Source: Sinohyriopsis cumingii (lineage: Eukaryota; Mollusca; Bivalvia; Unionida; Unionidae). Taken from it: a DNA stretch of 64,000 nucleotides. Within the stretch, counting starts at the first letter, position 1, and every line of letters begins with the position of its first letter. Shown here in pieces: positions 60,335 to 64,000 of the stretch. The stretch lies in assembly GCA_028554795.2 (NCBI GenBank), contig CM068824.1:155911789-155975788 (forward strand). The letters run 5' to 3'. The position numbers and the translations under genes were made by a program. The notes under the pieces were generated by a model that was not told where the DNA came from, did not search any database, and saw only the letters and a list, made by a program, of their open reading frames with translations.

Positions 60335-61507
60335 CTAGTCATCAACGAGCTCATCAATAAGTTCTCGGTAAACGCCGATATCCATGATACCACCTTGAAA
60401 TAGTCGCCGACAAATATCAGCTGCTTCATTGGTTATTTCTGGTGAATTATTTCCAGCACGTTTTCCTCCTATGAGAACTTCTAACCGTGACACGTCATTG
60501 ATGATATTATCAGGACATAAACCAGATCCTGTTTTAGGTTCATCTTGAGGTGTTTTAAATACTGGTGGTTGCATTACCGGAGCAAGTACTTCAGTGGTGG
60601 CCGGGGGTGAGTCACCTTCTCGAAATCCATGTGGTGAACCTGTCGGTGTAAATGTTACAACCGGTGCAGGAATTTTCTTCGAGAAGGGTGATTTAAGTGA
60701 CTTTTTAGCCTTTTTAATTTCCGACATCAACCTTTGTTGTGGCGAAGAAGATTGTTGTTGTTCTATTTGTTGCAGAGGTGGAGGAAGCTGATACTGGGAG
60801 GACTCTCCTTGTTCTGGTTGTTCCCGTCTCCCTCTAAGTCTTTCTACTTCTTCTTTAAGTCTTTTAAATTCTTGACCTCTAGCTTGTTTTTTGTTGTAAT
60901 ATACGCGATATATCCATTTAATGAAATTATCATCATTTGTTTTTTCATGACCGGGTTTTAAAATACTAGATTTATTAGATATACTATTTAATATTGCTTC
61001 AGGTAATCTCTCTCTTTCAGTTTTTCTAATTTCCTCAACAACTCCTTCTTTAAATCTTGCAATTAATCTTAAGCTTTCTTCTGCTGATTTGGGTTCAGAT
61101 GCAAGTTTTTTTCTCACATCGGCGACTTCAGTACGAAGTTCTTCAATGCCTTCAAGTATTTCCTCATCAACAGGTGGAGGCTGAGCTGCAGCTATTTCCC
61201 TGGCTATGCCAGGTGGAAGGTCTCGTAAAATCTTCTTTGTCTGTTTAGTTCTTCTTGCTATTTTTTCAGCCTGTACCACAGTTTGTTTTGATACCGGAAG
61301 AAGATCTTCTTTGATGACAGTTGCAACTTGTTCAGTAGCTGCAGTGACGGGCTTAAACAGTTTTTTAGTGTCTTCTTCATACTCAACTTTTGCTTCTTGT
61401 TGCGCTTGCAGATTTTTTCTAAATGAGTCTCTGACAGGAAGAAATTTTTTAATTGTTTCTAATCGTTCTCGAGCTGTTCTTGCAGTATGAGATTCTGGAT
61501 GTACCAT
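60335..61507 (-). CDS. Large coiled-coil virion-cluster protein
   Basis: 390 residues, first gene of the virion cluster and next to the right terminal repeat. Residues 1-180 are predicted helical and charged (NLQAQQEAKVEYEEDTKKLF, with KPVTAATEQV after it). Residues 190-245 hold WIYRVYYNKKQA and a KRLKEEVERLRGR coiled coil. Residues 245-330 are Pro/Gln/Ser-rich and disordered, and KTGSGLCPD near 337 offers a possible protease site. The N-terminal EY..D...LFKP(V/I)T signature is shared by adintovirus proteins of this position, of unknown function; scaffold or core linker is my guess. The start follows GTTATAATAAAA. It is intact. Confidence 0.72.
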   Translation of the reverse strand: MVHPESHTARTARERLETIKKFLPVRDSFRKNLQAQQEAKVEYEEDTKKLFKPVTAATEQVATVIKEDLLPVSKQTVVQAEKIARRTKQTKKILRDLPPGIAREIAAAQPPPVDEEILEGIEELRTEVADVRKKLASEPKSAEESLRLIARFKEGVVEEIRKTERERLPEAILNSISNKSSILKPGHEKTNDDNFIKWIYRVYYNKKQARGQEFKRLKEEVERLRGRREQPEQGESSQYQLPPPLQQIEQQQSSSPQQRLMSEIKKAKKSLKSPFSKKIPAPVVTFTPTGSPHGFREGDSPPATTEVLAPVMQPPVFKTPQDEPKTGSGLCPDNIINDVSRLEVLIGGKRAGNNSPEITNEAADICRRLFQGGIMDIGVYRELIDELVDD

Positions 61508-61548
61508 TTTTATTATAACATAATAATTTAATTAATATCAGCAGAAGA

Positions 61549-61800
61549 GGAGCAGCAGAGAGGGTACCTACCAACGTTGGTCGTCAAAAAAATAAACAAG
61601 AAATAAATAAACACGTAGAGTACTTTATTTTTTCAGCTACTATTTCGAACTGAGGTTTTATTAGCACAATCGGTCATTGCAAAAATAAACATCTCAAGGA
61701 AAGTTCATTTGTAAAATCTGGACCTTTCTACGAGATGATTTATTTGTTTGTTTTATTTATTTTGTCGGAATTCTATGGTCTGTTCACCCTCTCTGCTGCT
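61549..61800. repeat. Right terminal inverted repeat of the Maverick
   Basis: Inverted copy of 45099-45350. It contains the same 15-bp inverted ends (AGCAGCAGAGAGGGT at 61551-61565, ACCCTCTCTGCTGCT at 61786-61800). Read by eye I find no mismatch to the left copy, which points to recent integration or to copying between the ends. Confidence 0.95.
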
Positions 61801-61806
61801 GTCCAA
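61800..61806. repeat. Target-site duplication, right copy (TGTCCAA)
   Basis: Matches 45093-45099; the first T is shared with the terminal repeat. Confidence 0.85.
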
Positions 61807-62639
61807 GTCCTTTAAGATACACTAAAATGACTGCTATTACAGACAAGTAGACAGATGTAGCCCTACAATGATATCAAATAATCTGGAGTTCTACTCACAT
61901 TACAATATACAGATGGAAAAACGTAATGTTTGATACCCGATTGTTTGCACCAAATATTCACAGAGCCAGATTTTGTGTCCGGATTTTAAACATTTTAGCC
62001 TGAGATCTAAGTCAGACCGGTGTGAACTGCACACGGACAGGTGAACCTTTTTAAAAAAGGTAGGATAAGTTTGTGATTTGGAGTGAAAGGTGGCCAGGGC
62101 ACGAAAATGATGGGTCCAATAAGCAAAACAACAAAAGAAAAAATAACTCCACCTTTTACCCATCTGCACATGCGCGAGCAAAATAGCCAATAGAAACGAT
62201 GTTTTTAACAAAGCTAGGCATCCGGCTAAACGACAATATCTTGGAAGCATGTGTATTTCTGGATGTATTCAGAAGTAACTCGAAAAAAGGCGTTTCCTAA
62301 TCCAATGAAGGCGAAAATGACAAAAATCTCAAGAGGTTAAAGAATTAAGTAAACAAAAGCGTGCCAGGCAGATAGACAAGCTTATTTCAGTCTGACCCTC
62401 CTCCAACTTCTTTGCAGGGATTGTAATAGTTTATTATTATATGGCGAAACATTAACTGAGACAATATGCCATTTCAGTGGGCAAATGGTGAAATACAGTA
62501 GTATTCCAAAGCAGGTGCTTTAACATTGTAAGGATTTAGCCCATACTACTAACCGTTTCCATGAATATTCCAACCTCACGGCAGTTTCTAGATGTGTTCA
62601 CCTTTGTGCTTTCCAAAACTGTGTGATATATGTATCTTT
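61807..62639. other. Host flank without recognisable genes
   Basis: About 830 bp between the intact Maverick and the relic of a related one. Open frames here have no recognisable content. Confidence 0.7.
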
Positions 62640-62861
62640 AGATTCACCCTGATAATAAATGTTGGGTACAATATTCCAATTAAGAGCTCAGTCAGAATTA
62701 CTCCAACGCGAAATGTAATTGCCATTTGCGTATTTACACGAACAGCATGATATAGCTAAATATGTTCCTTTGGCAAGCGCCATTGAGAAAATACAATCAG
62801 AGTTGTCTCCACATTATGAAACTCGAGCGGCTGTAAATGCACGTGCGAGACAGCTAAAATA
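62640..62861 (+). pseudogene. Relic of a homologue of the 53401 gene
   Basis: One plus-strand frame reads RAQSELLQREM, a stop, then HDIAKYVPLASAIEKIQ and HYETRAAVNARARQLK before the stop at 62859. This aligns with residues from about 55 to 115 of the 53401 protein (EFVPLSTAVERIK; YEAKKTISTRIRLLRK). An in-frame stop (near 62717) and a missing N-terminus mark it as decayed. The repeat tail of the intact gene is absent. Confidence 0.75.
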
Positions 62862-62867
62862 AACTTG

Positions 62868-63840
62868 TATCTGAACCTATTAAGATTCCCACGGAATTAA
62901 AAGAATATCCCAAACAAGAACAAAAATTAACGGCAAAAAACATATAACAACAGCAAACATATTCACTGGCCGAGAGAGTTGTCAGGGTCTGCACACGCAC
63001 ATACAAACTAACAGTCAATCCTTCACAGAGTGTGTCCAATAAATTACCTTCTTGGTCGGTTAGACAAAAACGTGTTCGTGACAGCGATGGATTATGAAAT
63101 CGTAGATAAACAGGATTAACGGGTACCGACAAATGATCCGGCTAGACGTCCGGAGAAAAGCTGTAAAGAACATATCCCTGCTGGGCCTGCCTTGTAAAGC
63201 TTGCCCAGACGCGGTATATCTAACGTCAACTACGTCACAGACTAGATTTACAGAAACCATCGATGGGATACTGACCATACCCGGCGATACATGACGACCA
63301 CCACCACCAGTGGGTTCGTTGTCGATACGGAGAATACCTGGAGGGCCCCGTAACTTCAGCCATGCGGCATAGGTCTTTGGAAGATATTCGTCAATTATGT
63401 CATGGAGATCTTGCTTCATTTAACGGCATCAAACCAGGAAAATTTGTTGCTGTTGTTGTTGTTGTTGTGGGGTTTAACACCATTTTTCAGCACACGATAG
63501 GCTATGTATGGCGGCCAGTATTAATGGTGGAGGAAGAACCCGGGAAAACTACGGGAAGAACTACCGACCCACGAGAAGCTACTGGCAAGCTTTATCACAT
63601 ATCCCCATTGGCCGAATCCTAGACTCGAACCCACGCAGACAGAGGTGAGATGGCAGTGATCCGTAACGGAGAGTGCTTTAGACCACTCGGCCACTCGGGG
63701 CCCCTCCGGTAAGTTTGAACGTACGCAATTGGTCTTCGATGATCTTAAAATAATCAAGAAATAACTTTTTATGATCTGGATCACTACGGGCTGCCCTGGC
63801 AACCATACCTGTTAAACCCTGATTTCTCGCCATAATCAGA
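62868..63840 (-). pseudogene. Relic of a homologue of the 54624 virion gene, split by a SINE
   Basis: From right to left: SDPDHKKLFLDYFKI (63.78-63.74 kb), then the SINE at 63446-63706, then HDIIDEYLPKTYAAWLKL (63.40-63.35 kb) and GGGGRHVSPGMVSIPSMVSV (63.31-63.25 kb). NLVCDVVD comes next, and after a frame change NPVYLRFHN and LTDQEGNLLDTLCEGL (63.1-63.0 kb). Each block has a counterpart in the intact 54624-55460 gene in the same order. At least two frameshifts are seen. Sequence to the right of 63840 may be more of the same gene. With the 62640 relic it reproduces the convergent order of the intact element. Confidence 0.85.
63446..63706 (-). mobile_element. SINE family A inserted in the viral relic
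   Basis: Full-length family A copy, (TTG)n at the left and GGGGCCCC head at the right, lying between two blocks of the relic gene. No clear target duplication was found. It shows that the relic predates at least one round of SINE activity. Confidence 0.92.
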
Positions 63841-64000
63841 TGAATTATTGTGCTGATGACTTTTTAAGATCAATATTCGGATATTCAATCAAATAGCGTT
63901 CGTGGACTGTGATGTGAATTTTCAATTTCCTGTGTAATCATATTTTCTATTGTTCATATTTAAGAGACTGGTATTATATTATCCCGACTTGACCATCCAG
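63841..64000. other. Edge of window, possibly more viral relic
   Basis: Minus-strand frames are short and broken. A stretch around 63.85-63.93 kb could be the decayed N-terminal helical part of the 54624-type gene, but I cannot show it. Confidence 0.3.

Larger units (their letters stand above)
45099..61800. mobile_element. Maverick/Polinton (adintovirus-like) integrated DNA virus, 16.7 kb
   Basis: Bounded by near-identical 250-bp inverted repeats and by the direct repeat TGTCCAA (45093-45099 and 61800-61806; shared end bases leave 5 to 7 bp, compatible with the usual 6-bp target duplication). It encodes the set that defines these elements: B-family DNA polymerase, DDE integrase, A32-like packaging ATPase, adenain-like protease and double-jelly-roll major capsid protein. 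It adds a parvovirus-type phospholipase A2 domain, seen in adintoviruses. Less usual additions are the SF1 helicase fused to the polymerase, two HNH domains and a phage-fibre-like protein. Left-half genes lie on both strands; all recognised virion genes on the right are minus-strand. Integrase, ATPase and polymerase are intact; capsid and protease carry frameshifts. Confidence 0.96.

Overview
This is animal nuclear DNA: AT-rich, intron-containing and full of minisatellites and tRNA-derived SINEs. A lophotrochozoan, most likely a mollusc, is my best guess from the SINE style and the Maverick load; the species cannot be read from the window. Two things dominate it: the 5' half of a host Src-family tyrosine kinase gene, and an almost complete integrated Maverick/Polinton (adintovirus-like) DNA virus.

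Host gene (minus strand, 40391 down to 10827). Six exons with consensus splice sites and matching phases encode a myristoylation/SH4 start, SH3, SH2, linker and the glycine loop of the kinase domain. The rest of the kinase domain must lie beyond the left edge. The introns hold two tRNA-derived SINE families, about a dozen tandem-repeat arrays, a DIRS-like tyrosine-recombinase retrotransposon relic (11.9-12.7 kb) and, in the first intron seen, a badly decayed Polinton-type DNA polymerase between degenerate inverted repeats (33.5-36 kb). LINE fragments lie at 1-720, 42.45-43.17 kb and 43.3-44.56 kb.

Maverick element (45099-61800, 16,702 bp). It has near-identical 250-bp terminal inverted repeats and is flanked by the direct repeat TGTCCAA. 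Left part: packaging ATPase (-), zinc-ribbon/phospholipase A2-like protein (+), DDE integrase (+), a 1,152-residue protein joining a B-family DNA polymerase, an SF1 helicase and an HNH domain (-), a zinc-ribbon protein (+) and a free HNH endonuclease (+). Middle: 1.5 kb of structured non-coding DNA (tRNA-like sequence, cloverleaf of inverted repeats, hairpin array), then a small gene with an in-frame minisatellite. Right part: one minus-strand cluster of virion genes in the order coiled-coil protein, pVI-like protein, major capsid protein, pX-like basic protein, adenain-like protease, phage-fibre-like protein, two-helix membrane protein, and a two-gene virion protein. The two clusters converge on a long palindromic repeat region. 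Most gene starts carry a TATA-like AT tract touching the ATG.

The element is young by its repeats, but the capsid and protease genes each carry a one-base frameshift, so the copy is either newly disabled or has assembly errors. About 850 bp beyond its right end (62.64-64 kb) are decayed relatives of two of its genes, in the same convergent order, with a SINE inserted in one of them. The window therefore records at least three separate Maverick-type integrations. The polymerase-helicase-HNH fusion, the structured non-coding block and the two-gene virion protein are the parts that look least described.
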